The notes beneath the pieces were generated by a model that searched no databases, had not been told where the DNA came from, and saw only the letters and a list, made by a program, of their open reading frames with translations. Position numbers and translations under genes: made by a program. A stretch of 64,000 nt of DNA, taken from Edaphobacter flagellatus. GTDB taxonomy: Bacteria > Acidobacteriota > Terriglobia > Terriglobales > Acidobacteriaceae. Shown in pieces: positions 36,364 to 43,768 of the stretch; positions within the stretch are counted from its first letter, which is position 1; every line of letters begins with the position of its first letter. The stretch is from NCBI RefSeq assembly GCF_025264665.1, contig NZ_CP073697.1, forward strand, positions 1,736,001 to 1,800,000, written 5' to 3'.

Positions 36364-36744
36364 ATGCGACCGAAGAAGCCCATACTGCTTTACTGTGCCG
36401 ACCGTGAACTGCTCTCCGCTACAGCCTTCGCGCTGCGCCTACAACCGTATGAGGTAACGGCCATCGACGACAGTCGCTCCGCTGCTGCCGTCATGATGGC
36501 GAGTGGCGTTGCTTGCGGTGTGTTGATACATGCACAGCAGGGCGACTTTGCCGGCAGGCTTATTCATCGTCTACTCGAATCCGATCTGCATATTCCGGTC
36601 CTGCTTGTCGACCGTGCCGGCGATCTCGCACCCGTCCGCTACGCGGACATGGTGCTCTATGGCCGCAACACGTCGATGAAGCACATCATCTCCGCGCTTG
36701 AAGTTCTCTGTGAACGGAAGCGCATGGCCCGGAGCCTTGCGTGA
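36364..36744 (+). CDS. CheY-like pseudo-receiver protein
   Basis: The 126-residue protein looks like a response-regulator receiver domain: PILLYCADRELLSATAFALR for strand 1 and its acidic pocket, ACGVLIHAQQGDF for strand 3 and HIPVLLVDRAGDL for strand 4. The usual phospho-acceptor Asp at the end of strand 3 appears replaced (HAQQGD). There is no output domain. It may act by protein contact. It follows virB8 by 2 bases and overlaps the methyltransferase start by 4 bases (GTGA). Confidence 0.55.
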   Translation: MRPKKPILLYCADRELLSATAFALRLQPYEVTAIDDSRSAAAVMMASGVACGVLIHAQQGDFAGRLIHRLLESDLHIPVLLVDRAGDLAPVRYADMVLYGRNTSMKHIISALEVLCERKRMARSLA

Positions 36745-38558
36745 GGTATCTCTCCGTGTGCTCGGGAATCGAAGCCGTATCGGTTGCGTGGCAACCTCTC
36801 GGCTGGCAACCAGCCATGTTTGCGGAGATCGATCCCTTCTGCTGCTGGTTGCTGCGCTCGCGCTATCGCGCATCGCGGCCTGTGTACATGCCCAGCCCGC
36901 AGGCCGCGCCGGATCGCAAAGAAGCAAAGCATCGCGCGGCAGCCATTCGCAACGTCGTTACTCTGCCTGCCGATGGCGACGTCATCAACGCGGGAGATTT
37001 CACCAGGATAGGTAAAGAGGATGTGGGAACAATCGGCCTTCTGGCAGGAGGGACACCTTGCCAGTCTTTCTCCGTCGCCGGTAAGCGAGCGGGACTGGAT
37101 GATCCGCGTGGCAACCTCACCATCGAGTTTGCTCGGCTTGCTGGGAGACTCCGGCCCTTATGGCTGGTGTGGGAGAACGTCCCCGGCGTCCTGTCGATCG
37201 ACGATGGACGGACGTTTGGAGCCTTCCTCGGGATGCTGGTCGAACTCGGGTACGGGATCGCATACCGAGTTCTGGACGCTCAGCATTTTGGAGTACCCCA
37301 GCGACGGCGTCGCGTCTTCGTTGTCGGACATCTTGGAGACTGGAGAGGTCCCCGAGCGGTATTACTTGAGCAGCACAGCCTGTCGGGGTATCCTCCGCCG
37401 CGCCGAGAAGCGCGGAAAGGAACTTCCACCGGTGTTGAAGTCGGCCCTGCTGGCGGTCGCCTCACAGACACCGCTCCCACCATCGATGCAGGATGCAAGG
37501 ATGGCTTCGTCCGCAATCAACTAGGCGTCGGCGTCATCTCCTCCACTGAGGAAATATCCCACTGCCTCAACGCCGGAGGCATGGGCCGGCAGGACTTCGA
37601 GACGGAAACGCTGATCGCTCACTCGCTCTCCGCCGATGGCTTCGACGCGAGCGAGGATGGCACCGGGCGTGGAACGCCCATGGTGCCAGTCGCCATCTGC
37701 ACTGCGCATACGCAGTCCAACGGCTCCGGCTTCTCCGACCACGTTGCACACACATTGGAAAGTGGCGGCGCTCAGGCTGTTGCCTTCAATCTGCGTGGGC
37801 GCGAGGGCGGAGCCATGCCAGAGGTCTCAGAGTCCGCCAGTCTTCGCGCCTCGACTGGCGGAAGCACGAATAGCTACATCGCCTTCTCCGCAAAAGATCA
37901 CGGAGCCGACGCGGACGACATCGCACCTACGCTGCGCGGCATGGGACATGATGGCAGTCACGCAAATGGCGGCGGACAGATCGCCATTGCGTTCAGTACC
38001 AATCAACGTGGAGAGGCACGAGAGCGTGACGTTCACGGAAGCCTGAGCAGTGCCCGAGGCGGCAGCAACCAGATCGACGGTGTTCTTCAGGCTCGTCTCG
38101 AAGAGAGTCCCGCTCCCGCAGCATTTACGCTCCATGGCAGCGACGGTACAGCGAGTGCGGCATCGTCGACAGAGATCGCGGGAAGTCTGCGCACGCGTGC
38201 TCCGGGAAGCATCGAAAATAGTTCGACTACTGCCGTCCTACAGGAACAATCCGTAGCCTCGCCGCTGGCCGCTTCTTACAGCAAGCAAATAGACAGCTCT
38301 GACACCAGCAGTAGCCCCCCGAATCTTCTGCGCCCACAGATGGCCGTCCGTCGCCTCACACCGCGGGAGTGCGAGCGCCTGCAAGGATTCCCCGACGATT
38401 ACACGCTGGTCGAATACCGTGAAAAGCTGGCCTCCGATGGTCCCCGCTATAGAGCTCTCGGCAACTCGATGGCTGTCCCCGTCATGCGCTGGATCGGACA
38501 ACGCATCGCTCAAGTCGATGCGATCCTCCGTGAGCACGACGCGAGGAGGGAGCCATGA
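36741..38558 (+). CDS. DNA (cytosine-5-) methyltransferase with long variable region
   Basis: The 605-residue enzyme starts at GTG 36741 with motif I (SVCSGIEAVSVAW). It continues with the catalytic motif IV GGTPCQSFSVAG near residue 105, ENVPG near 145, and motifs IX-X (RLTPRECERLQGFPDDY, RALGNSMAVPV) at the C-terminus. Between about residues 215 and 520 lies a Gly/Ser/Asp-rich insert with loosely repeated units (HSLSADGFDASEDGTGRGTP, HTLESGGAQAVAFN). Such inserts occur in phage and mobile-element enzymes with several specificities. No cognate nuclease is visible. Anti-restriction or host marking is likely. Confidence 0.9.
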   Translation: MRYLSVCSGIEAVSVAWQPLGWQPAMFAEIDPFCCWLLRSRYRASRPVYMPSPQAAPDRKEAKHRAAAIRNVVTLPADGDVINAGDFTRIGKEDVGTIGLLAGGTPCQSFSVAGKRAGLDDPRGNLTIEFARLAGRLRPLWLVWENVPGVLSIDDGRTFGAFLGMLVELGYGIAYRVLDAQHFGVPQRRRRVFVVGHLGDWRGPRAVLLEQHSLSGYPPPRREARKGTSTGVEVGPAGGRLTDTAPTIDAGCKDGFVRNQLGVGVISSTEEISHCLNAGGMGRQDFETETLIAHSLSADGFDASEDGTGRGTPMVPVAICTAHTQSNGSGFSDHVAHTLESGGAQAVAFNLRGREGGAMPEVSESASLRASTGGSTNSYIAFSAKDHGADADDIAPTLRGMGHDGSHANGGGQIAIAFSTNQRGEARERDVHGSLSSARGGSNQIDGVLQARLEESPAPAAFTLHGSDGTASAASSTEIAGSLRTRAPGSIENSSTTAVLQEQSVASPLAASYSKQIDSSDTSSSPPNLLRPQMAVRRLTPRECERLQGFPDDYTLVEYREKLASDGPRYRALGNSMAVPVMRWIGQRIAQVDAILREHDARREP

Positions 38559-38869
38559 GCATCCGCTCCTTCACAGTGTTGGCGCTGTCCTTGCGGAAGA
38601 AACGAGATCTTGACCTTCGGCCCGCCCGCATCCATTCGTCCCGCGGACCGCGCAGCTCCAGCTTCCACGTAGTCGCCCATGAGCAGACCCTCGGACTGTC
38701 CGCAAGCAGGCAACAATACGGACGACCGCAAAGTGCGATTCACCCACTCCCTGCCGATCCATGCCGCATGGGATGCGCGACAGAACGGACGACTCCAGCG
38801 TGCAGGTGGCGAATCAGGCGCATCCTTCTCCAGACACTCGTTCAGACAGGTGTTTCCGTAAAGCGCCAT
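38555..38869 (-). pseudogene. Decayed inverted copy of ssb
   Basis: The minus strand from ATG 38869 reads MALYGNTCLNECLEKDA, then REWVNRT, MGDYVEAGAARS and PKVKISF. These match in order the ssb product at 39147 (MALYEN, KEWVNHT, KGDYVEVEGETRS, NKVKVTF). At DNA level gggcgactacgtggaag is identical, and gccaacac(t/c)gtgaag matches after a frame change. Core aromatic and WHRI positions are lost, so it is a pseudogene. It lies head to head with ssb, sharing the leader region between them, and runs into the end of the methyltransferase gene. Confidence 0.8.
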
Positions 38870-38900
38870 CTCTCCCGGATTCGCCCATGTCTCACTCGGT

Positions 38901-39120
38901 CACTCGCTCGGTGCTTATCCCGCGCCCTGCGGCAGCTGCGCGGCTCTGCTTCGCACTACGTGCGCCCCAAGGGGTTTCGGCTTTCAGAAAATCTTTTCGG
39001 CAAAACTCCGCACAGTGCGCGGACGAAAAGATTTTCCGAACCTTCCAAAAAAGCGCCGCTTGGCCTTGGGAGCGGGGCACACTCGCGTCGCTTCGCGCAA
39101 GAGTGTCCCGAGTAAGAACA
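38901..39120 (+). promoter_or_regulatory. Structured leader element, copy B (before ssb)
   Basis: It is homologous to 27391-27590. Here the long dyad is GAAAATCTTTTCG/CGAAAAGATTTTC (13 bp, 38987-39036), at the same place as the shorter, differently sequenced dyad in copy A. A second stem pairs CTTGGGA with TCCCGAG around ACACTC/GAGTGT and a gcttcgc loop. ssb starts 27 bases after it. Confidence 0.7.
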
Positions 39121-39146
39121 GGGCAAATCCAAACAGGAGAAAAGCA

Positions 39147-39554
39147 ATGGCACTCTACGAAAACAAAATCACTCTGAAGGGCTTCCTCGGCAAGGACGCC
39201 GAGAACTTCGCAACCCGCAACCAGAAGACCTTCGTCGTCCTCTCGCTCGCCACCAAGTCCGGCTATAAGGACCAGCAGAAGAAGGAGTGGGTGAACCACA
39301 CCGAATGGCACCGCATTGTCGCCTTCGGCAAGCCCGCAGACTTCGCGAAGGGCCTCAAGAAGGGCGACTACGTGGAAGTCGAAGGCGAAACGCGCTCGAC
39401 CGATTATGAGAAGGAAATCGTGCAGGGCAAGAACAAGGTCAAGGTCACCTTCCGCGACAAGGAAGTGCGCGCCAACACCGTGAAGAAGCTCGCAGCACCG
39501 GCCAAGGGCGAGAACCTCGACGCCGAGCCCATTACGGAGGATGACGCCGCGTAA
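39147..39554 (+). CDS. ssb: Single-stranded DNA-binding protein (ICE copy 1)
   Basis: The 135-residue protein is an OB-fold SSB: MALYENKITLKGFLGKDAEN, then KTFVVLSLATKSGY, KEWVNHTEWHRIVAFGKPAD and GDYVEVEGETRSTDY. The C-terminal tail ends in EPITEDDAA, an acidic end but without the classic DDIPF. It would coat the single strand that enters a recipient. AGGAG precedes ATG 39147. It is the first of three tandem ssb-like genes. Confidence 0.92.
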   Translation: MALYENKITLKGFLGKDAENFATRNQKTFVVLSLATKSGYKDQQKKEWVNHTEWHRIVAFGKPADFAKGLKKGDYVEVEGETRSTDYEKEIVQGKNKVKVTFRDKEVRANTVKKLAAPAKGENLDAEPITEDDAA

Positions 39555-39564
39555 GCGGCGTTGT

Positions 39565-39580
39565 CCTCCCTAACGGGAGG
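39565..39580 (+). promoter_or_regulatory. Hairpin sequestering the Shine-Dalgarno of the second ssb gene
   Basis: CCTCCC-TAAC-GGGAGG is a perfect 6-bp stem with a 4-base loop, and its 3' arm is the ribosome site of the next gene. Just upstream, GCCGC-GTAA-GCGGC (39546-39559) forms another small hairpin that contains the ssb stop codon. This layout suggests translational coupling. Confidence 0.55.
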
Positions 39581-39589
39581 TGTGGCGTG

Positions 39590-40006
39590 ATGACTCTCTT
39601 TTCCAATAGCGTCCTTTTACGAGGCTTTCTCGGCAGAAACGCTGAGGCGCCACCCTTACAGGGCATCACCAAAGATGCCTTCGCAGTCCTGCTGCTGGCG
39701 ACCGTCTCCGGCAGATGGGATCTCGGGAACAACGAGTGGATACCGCGCACCGACTGGCATCGCATCATCTGCCCCGGTCCGTTCTTCTGCGGCATGGTGC
39801 GTGGCATGAGGCGCGGCGACTACCTCGAAGTCGAAGGGGAGTTGCGCGCTCTGGAACAAGATCGTGGCGTCGTCGTTGCCGGCGAACGCTTTTCGGTCAA
39901 GCACTCAACCTATGCCGTCCATGCAGTCCGCATTCAGCCGCTGGACCGACCCGAAGCATTGGTCGATTACGGCGACTCCGACGATAACACGGAGGTTCAG
40001 CCATGA
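39590..40006 (+). CDS. SSB-like OB-fold protein (ICE copy 2)
   Basis: The 138-residue protein aligns with the upstream SSB: MTLFSNSVLLRGFLGRNAEA, AFAVLLLATVSGRWD, NEWIPRTDWHRIICPG and RRGDYLEVEGELRALEQD. The C-terminal tail is acidic (DYGDSDDNTEVQP) but lacks the DDIPF end, so contacts with host replication proteins may differ. The ribosome site GGGAGG lies in a hairpin. GTG 39587 is an alternative start. It overlaps the third copy by 4 bases. Confidence 0.85.
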   Translation: MTLFSNSVLLRGFLGRNAEAPPLQGITKDAFAVLLLATVSGRWDLGNNEWIPRTDWHRIICPGPFFCGMVRGMRRGDYLEVEGELRALEQDRGVVVAGERFSVKHSTYAVHAVRIQPLDRPEALVDYGDSDDNTEVQP

Positions 40007-40374
40007 ACCTCTTCCGCAACAGTCTCAAACTTCGCGGCTTCCTCGGCAAAGATGCCGAGGAACCGCAGCTGACGCGAACCGACAAGGTTCCGTACATCGT
40101 CCTCACCGTCTGCATGGATGACGGCTTCTGGTGGCGGCCTGCCAATGAGTGGGTTTCCCATGGCGGCTGGTTTCGGGTGATCTGCCCAGGCGCCGCATTC
40201 TGCGAGTCCCTGAAAGAGATGAAGCAGGGCGACTACGTCGAGATCAAAGGACGCCTCATCATCTACCACTACGCCGAAGTAAACCTGAACCATCCCGTCT
40301 ACGAGGTCCATGCTTTGCGTGTCCGCAGGCTGGAGATTCCCGCCGTCGGTGTGGTTGAAAAATATGACGGCTAA
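40003..40374 (+). CDS. SSB-like OB-fold protein (ICE copy 3)
   Basis: The 123-residue protein is a third, more diverged paralogue: MNLFRNSLKLRGFLGKDAEE, VPYIVLTVCMDDGFW, NEWVSHGGWFRVICPG and KQGDYVEIKGRLIIYHY. It has lost the acidic tail, ending in VVEKYDG, so it could bind DNA without recruiting partners. Its start overlaps the stop of copy 2 by 4 bases, and a terminator-like hairpin follows 16 bases after its stop. Confidence 0.82.
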   Translation: MNLFRNSLKLRGFLGKDAEEPQLTRTDKVPYIVLTVCMDDGFWWRPANEWVSHGGWFRVICPGAAFCESLKEMKQGDYVEIKGRLIIYHYAEVNLNHPVYEVHALRVRRLEIPAVGVVEKYDG

Positions 40375-40390
40375 CGCCGTCCTTTTTCCG

Positions 40391-40421
40391 GCAGAGAGGC
40401 TCTCCTCTCTGCCTTTCTTTG
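40391..40421 (+). terminator. Terminator-like hairpin after the ssb array
   Basis: GGCAGAGAGG-CTCT-CCTCTCTGCC is a perfect 10-bp stem with a 4-base loop, followed by TTTCTTT. It would end or attenuate transcription leaving the ssb genes before the membrane-protein gene at 40460. Confidence 0.75.
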
Positions 40422-40459
40422 TTCGTGCCGCATGCGCTGCGCGGCGGAAAGGAATCTCG

Positions 40460-40768
40460 ATGATCGCTAATGCTGTCTTCGTCGCGACGCTAGTCTTTCT
40501 CGCGCTCATCTTCTGGATGTCACGCGAGTTTGTGTTCCTCACTGCGTGGCGCGCTCTCATCCTGCACGCCTATCTAAAGACCATCGCCCTCTATTGCGCT
40601 CTGCTCTTCACGAACCTCCTCGGCCTGACCATCTGGATCGAACGCAAGTTCTTCCTGCGCGACACAGGCCGCAAGCTCAAGCACTTCGATCAGGAGATTC
40701 ACACTGGCAAGAGCGAGTTGTCGGCAGAGATCCTATCTCGATTCAGTGACCAGGAGGAACAACTCTAG
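40460..40768 (+). CDS. Small membrane protein of unknown function
   Basis: The 102-residue protein has an N-terminal hydrophobic segment (NAVFVATLVFLALIFWM) and a second one (TIALYCALLFTNLLGLTIWI), and then a charged helical tail (KFFLRDTGRKLKHFDQEIHT). I do not recognise the family. It could be an accessory of the transfer apparatus or an entry-exclusion type protein, but nothing proves it. ATG 40460 has GGAAAGG ahead of it. The frame is open upstream across the terminator and I reject that part. Confidence 0.6.
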   Translation: MIANAVFVATLVFLALIFWMSREFVFLTAWRALILHAYLKTIALYCALLFTNLLGLTIWIERKFFLRDTGRKLKHFDQEIHTGKSELSAEILSRFSDQEEQL

Positions 40769-40770
40769 CC

Positions 40771-41067
40771 ATGCACACTGACGACTCTCCATTGGAACGT
40801 ACTCCAGACCTGGTCGCGAAGATCCGCGCACTACGCGAGCAGGCCGAGAAAGAGATGAACCGATTCACCTGTGTCGACGACTACGACGTGCGCCGGGTCG
40901 TCGGCCACGGACAGAAGGCCGCTCCGGCTTCTGACGAAACCGTTGCGCCTTCGCCCACCGCGAAACGGGGGAAGAAAGGCGCCGCAAAGTCTGTGACCGA
41001 CCAAACGTCGATGGACTTTCCGCCTGCTCCTGCGGAGCGTGGCGCCGAGGACGGTGAAGAAGCATGA
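40771..41067 (+). CDS. Hypothetical ICE protein
   Basis: The 98-residue protein has a charged helical start (PDLVAKIRALREQAEKEMNR), then FTCVDDYDVRRVVGHGQKA and a disordered Ala/Lys/Pro-rich tail. It starts 2 bases after the membrane-protein gene and overlaps the next gene by 4 bases, so it is part of a translated operon. No function can be assigned. Confidence 0.6.
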   Translation: MHTDDSPLERTPDLVAKIRALREQAEKEMNRFTCVDDYDVRRVVGHGQKAAPASDETVAPSPTAKRGKKGAAKSVTDQTSMDFPPAPAERGAEDGEEA

Positions 41068-42128
41068 GGATCGATATCCCTCAGGACCTGCCTCGCCGGA
41101 GAGAAACTCCTCCGCAGACCCGTGTGCCCCCGACCCAAGAGCCCACGTCCGTACAGCGACACCTTCAATCCCTGAAAGAGCGCGCAGGCACGGGACGCAA
41201 GAACCAGACCCCGCATCGCTCCTCGCCCTCCAGGCGTCCGGAGCGCGACCGCGAGGTCTCCACCCCTCCGCGCCGGACCAGAGATCCGCGCGAAGGCGCA
41301 GACCCACGGCGAACCCGGCGCGACCGCATCCCGTCCCAGACTATCGGCATGCAGCTTCGCCCCGAGGAGCGCAAAGTCATGCTGGAGGTCGGGCGCTTCC
41401 GTGTCGTCCGCACCCGCGATCTCGCCGACACCATTTATGACGGCAAGCAGCGCAAGCTCGATGAGGACCTGCGGTTCCTCAAATCGAAGGGGCTGGTCGA
41501 GACCCGCCACATCAACCTTCGCCGAGATGGAACCCGGCGACAGATTGATCGTGTCGAGGTCGCCACGCTTACCCGCGATGGTCGCAGGTGGCTTAAGAAA
41601 AGTGGCGAGGTGCCTCAGGGCCAGACCGTCTACTACGGCTTCGTCAAGCCGCGCGAGATGGAGCACGATTCGCTCATCTATCGCGCTTGTCGCGATGCCG
41701 CCCAGCGCATCGAGCGGGACGGCGGTACGAATCTTCGCGTGAAGCTCGACTTCGAGATCAAAGCCGATGTCCAGAAGGACATCTATCGTGCGCGGAAGGT
41801 CGATCCGAAGCGCGACATGGGCGAGATCAAGCAGGAGGTAGCCGCCAAACACTCCCTCCCGTTCGTGGATGGCGGCATCCAGATCCCCGACGCCAGGATT
41901 GAGTTCGACCGGAAGCATGATGAGGCCCAGAGCCAGGAGCCGGATCAGGGTTCACGCACGGGAGGTCATGAGGACATCGAAGTGCTAACTGCGGCGTACC
42001 GTCGCGGGCACCTGCGGGCCAAGGCGCAGGCAGGTTTCCGCAACTACGCCTCCGGTTCCGACCGATCAAGCATCACGGCCAAGATCGAGGACGAACACCA
42101 GATGATGCGGGACATCTTCGATCTATGA
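41064..42128 (+). CDS. Winged-helix protein resembling the Replic_Relax (replication-relaxation) family
   Basis: The 354-residue protein has a very basic disordered N-terminus (to about residue 95), followed by a winged-helix-like core: RPEERKVMLEVGRFRVVRTR, DLADTIYDGKQRKLDEDLRF, LKSKGLVETRHINLRRDGTR and ATLTRDGRRWLKK. A second conserved-looking part has FVKPREMEHDSLIYRACRDA and IPDARIEFDRK. This resembles Replic_Relax proteins of mobile elements, some of which have been proposed to act in DNA processing. I see no clear HUH relaxase motif. It overlaps both neighbours by 4 bases. Confidence 0.5.
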   Translation: MRIDIPQDLPRRRETPPQTRVPPTQEPTSVQRHLQSLKERAGTGRKNQTPHRSSPSRRPERDREVSTPPRRTRDPREGADPRRTRRDRIPSQTIGMQLRPEERKVMLEVGRFRVVRTRDLADTIYDGKQRKLDEDLRFLKSKGLVETRHINLRRDGTRRQIDRVEVATLTRDGRRWLKKSGEVPQGQTVYYGFVKPREMEHDSLIYRACRDAAQRIERDGGTNLRVKLDFEIKADVQKDIYRARKVDPKRDMGEIKQEVAAKHSLPFVDGGIQIPDARIEFDRKHDEAQSQEPDQGSRTGGHEDIEVLTAAYRRGHLRAKAQAGFRNYASGSDRSSITAKIEDEHQMMRDIFDL

Positions 42129-43195
42129 CGCTCGCTTACGATCCCATCCCGATTTTGCAGGTGGCTGGCTACACGGAACGCGAGGCCGCGTTCCTGTATC
42201 TCGCCGCCCTGCACTCGGGGTATTTTCTTCGCCGCCAGTATCTGCGCTTTATCGAGCGGGGCCGGGGCGCGTTGGCCGCGCAGTTCCTGCGCCGGGCCTC
42301 CGCGCTGGGCCACATCCAAAGCATCGCCTGCGGGCAGGCTCGCTTTGTCTATCACCTCACCTCGACCGAGGTGTATTCGGCGGCCGGGCTCGGCGCTTCG
42401 CACCATCGCCGGCTGAAAAGCGATGCCACCATCAAGTCCCGCCTCATGGTCCTGGACTTCGTACTCGACCATCTCGGCGAGACGCTCCTCGACACCCGGG
42501 AGTCGAAGGTCCACCACTTTACTAGCGCCCTCGGCCTGACCGAATCCGTTCTCCCTCTCTCTCGGGGCGTGGTCTTTGCGGAAGAATTTCCGCTCCTCAT
42601 TAATAAGGATGGCGGCATTTCGTTCAGCTATGTCGACGAGGGCGCCCTCTCGGCGAGTGGCTTCGAGCATTTTCTTGACCGTCACGCTCCGCTTTTCCGA
42701 TCACTCCACGGTTTCGAGTTGCTGTACCTCGCTGACTCGAACCGTGACTTTGACCGTGCAACGAGAATCTTCTCTACGAAGCTTCCCGATGAGCAGGAGC
42801 GGGGAATGACGCCGCTGACTCCTCGTGGCGTCGACCATCTCCTCGATTATCTTCGCGCGCGTGAGTTTGCCGACTCCAGGAAGTCGGCTCTTACTTTGCG
42901 CGATCTCGCTCTGCTCCGCGAGGGCGACGCTCTCTATACCCGTCCCGAACATCACGCACTCCTGGCATCGGGCACAGCCAACGCCCAGCGTGTCCGGCAG
43001 CAGTTCGAACAATCAGCACAGCGCCGGAAGCTCATCCCCGTTGTTCTTCCGTACAGCTATCCGCTCCATCGCTTCAAGTTCGAGAGTCAGCCTAAGCCGG
43101 AGCTTGGGTCTATGGTGCGGTCTATTCGGAGGCCAATTCTAGGGGAACAAACCATGCAGGAACAGCTATTTAGCGAAGGAGGTGATGAGGGGTAA
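42125..43195 (+). CDS. ICE protein of unknown function
   Basis: The 356-residue protein starts with a segment that could be a winged helix (TEREAAFLYLAALHSGYFLR, RQYLRFIERGRGALAAQFLR, VYHLTSTEVYSAAGL). It continues with a mixed alpha/beta part (SRLMVLDFVLDHLGETLLDT, FSYVDEGALSASGFEHFLDR). It is translationally coupled to the Replic_Relax-like gene (ATGA overlap), which suggests that the two act together, perhaps at the transfer origin. I do not recognise the family. Confidence 0.55.
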   Translation: MTLAYDPIPILQVAGYTEREAAFLYLAALHSGYFLRRQYLRFIERGRGALAAQFLRRASALGHIQSIACGQARFVYHLTSTEVYSAAGLGASHHRRLKSDATIKSRLMVLDFVLDHLGETLLDTRESKVHHFTSALGLTESVLPLSRGVVFAEEFPLLINKDGGISFSYVDEGALSASGFEHFLDRHAPLFRSLHGFELLYLADSNRDFDRATRIFSTKLPDEQERGMTPLTPRGVDHLLDYLRAREFADSRKSALTLRDLALLREGDALYTRPEHHALLASGTANAQRVRQQFEQSAQRRKLIPVVLPYSYPLHRFKFESQPKPELGSMVRSIRRPILGEQTMQEQLFSEGGDEG

Positions 43196-43201
43196 GTAGG
43201 T

Positions 43202-43279
43202 GCCGAGGGGGGAGCGACCCCACCCCTCCGGGGCTGACGCGACGGCTGTCGCCGCGCTGGTCGCTCCCCCCCTCGCCAC
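43202..43279. other. Large GC-rich hairpin, candidate transfer origin or terminator
   Basis: GAGGGGGGAGCGACC at 43205-43219 pairs with GGTCGCTCCCCCCCTC at 43259-43274 with one bulged base. Inside, CCCC-TCC-GGGG and GCGAC-GGCT-GTCGC form smaller stems. It has no T-run, so it is not a standard terminator. It lies between the possible DNA-processing genes and the RHH/coupling-protein genes. The rest of the 43196-43434 gap shows nothing else. Confidence 0.45.
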
Positions 43280-43434
43280 CTTCCAATGCTTAGCGTATGT
43301 GCGGCAGATATTTTGCTGATGCCTGATTGATCTCCACCGTATGCCAACCGGATTGGTTCGAGATCATTCACTGATACCGTTCGCATCCGCCAGAGATACA
43401 CAACAGATTCCAACTTCATCCACAGGAGATGCTC

Positions 43435-43752
43435 ATGAGCAGACTGAAACTACAGCATGGAGTGAGCCGCGTCCGCCGCGCCAAGCTGCAATCCTCGATC
43501 GACCAGACTATCGCCGACGATATCGAGCTGATGGCTAGCTGGTCGAACAACGAAACGCAGTATGTCATCAACGAACTACTGCGCTTCGCCATTGCGCAGG
43601 AAGAGGACTTCCTTAAACACAAAGCGGGCCTGCCTGCAAATCCCGCACGGAACACCATTGGCACGAAACCCGCTCTGACCCCGATCAAACAAGCATCCGA
43701 CGCAGCTGCGAAGCCGGACACTTCAGTGCCGAATAACACCACTCATTCCTGA
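43435..43752 (+). CDS. Ribbon-helix-helix DNA-binding protein, possible relaxosome component
   Basis: The 105-residue protein has a strand-helix-helix pattern at about residues 13-55: RAKLQSSIDQTIADDIELMA, then SWSNNETQYVINELLRFAIA. This is the layout of ribbon-helix-helix proteins, which often bind transfer origins. The C-terminal 45 residues look disordered. AGGAG is 6 bases ahead of ATG 43435, so I prefer it to ATG 43429. It precedes the coupling-protein gene by 16 bases and follows the large hairpin. Confidence 0.65.
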   Translation: MSRLKLQHGVSRVRRAKLQSSIDQTIADDIELMASWSNNETQYVINELLRFAIAQEEDFLKHKAGLPANPARNTIGTKPALTPIKQASDAAAKPDTSVPNNTTHS

Positions 43753-43768
43753 AAGGAGGTCATAGCCC

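Noticed and set aside
38555..39115. Plus-strand open frame of 186 codons after the C5-methyltransferase
   Set aside because: It is antisense to the ssb pseudogene and crosses leader B. Its composition is Arg/Ser-rich as expected of a shadow frame, and it has no recognisable domain.
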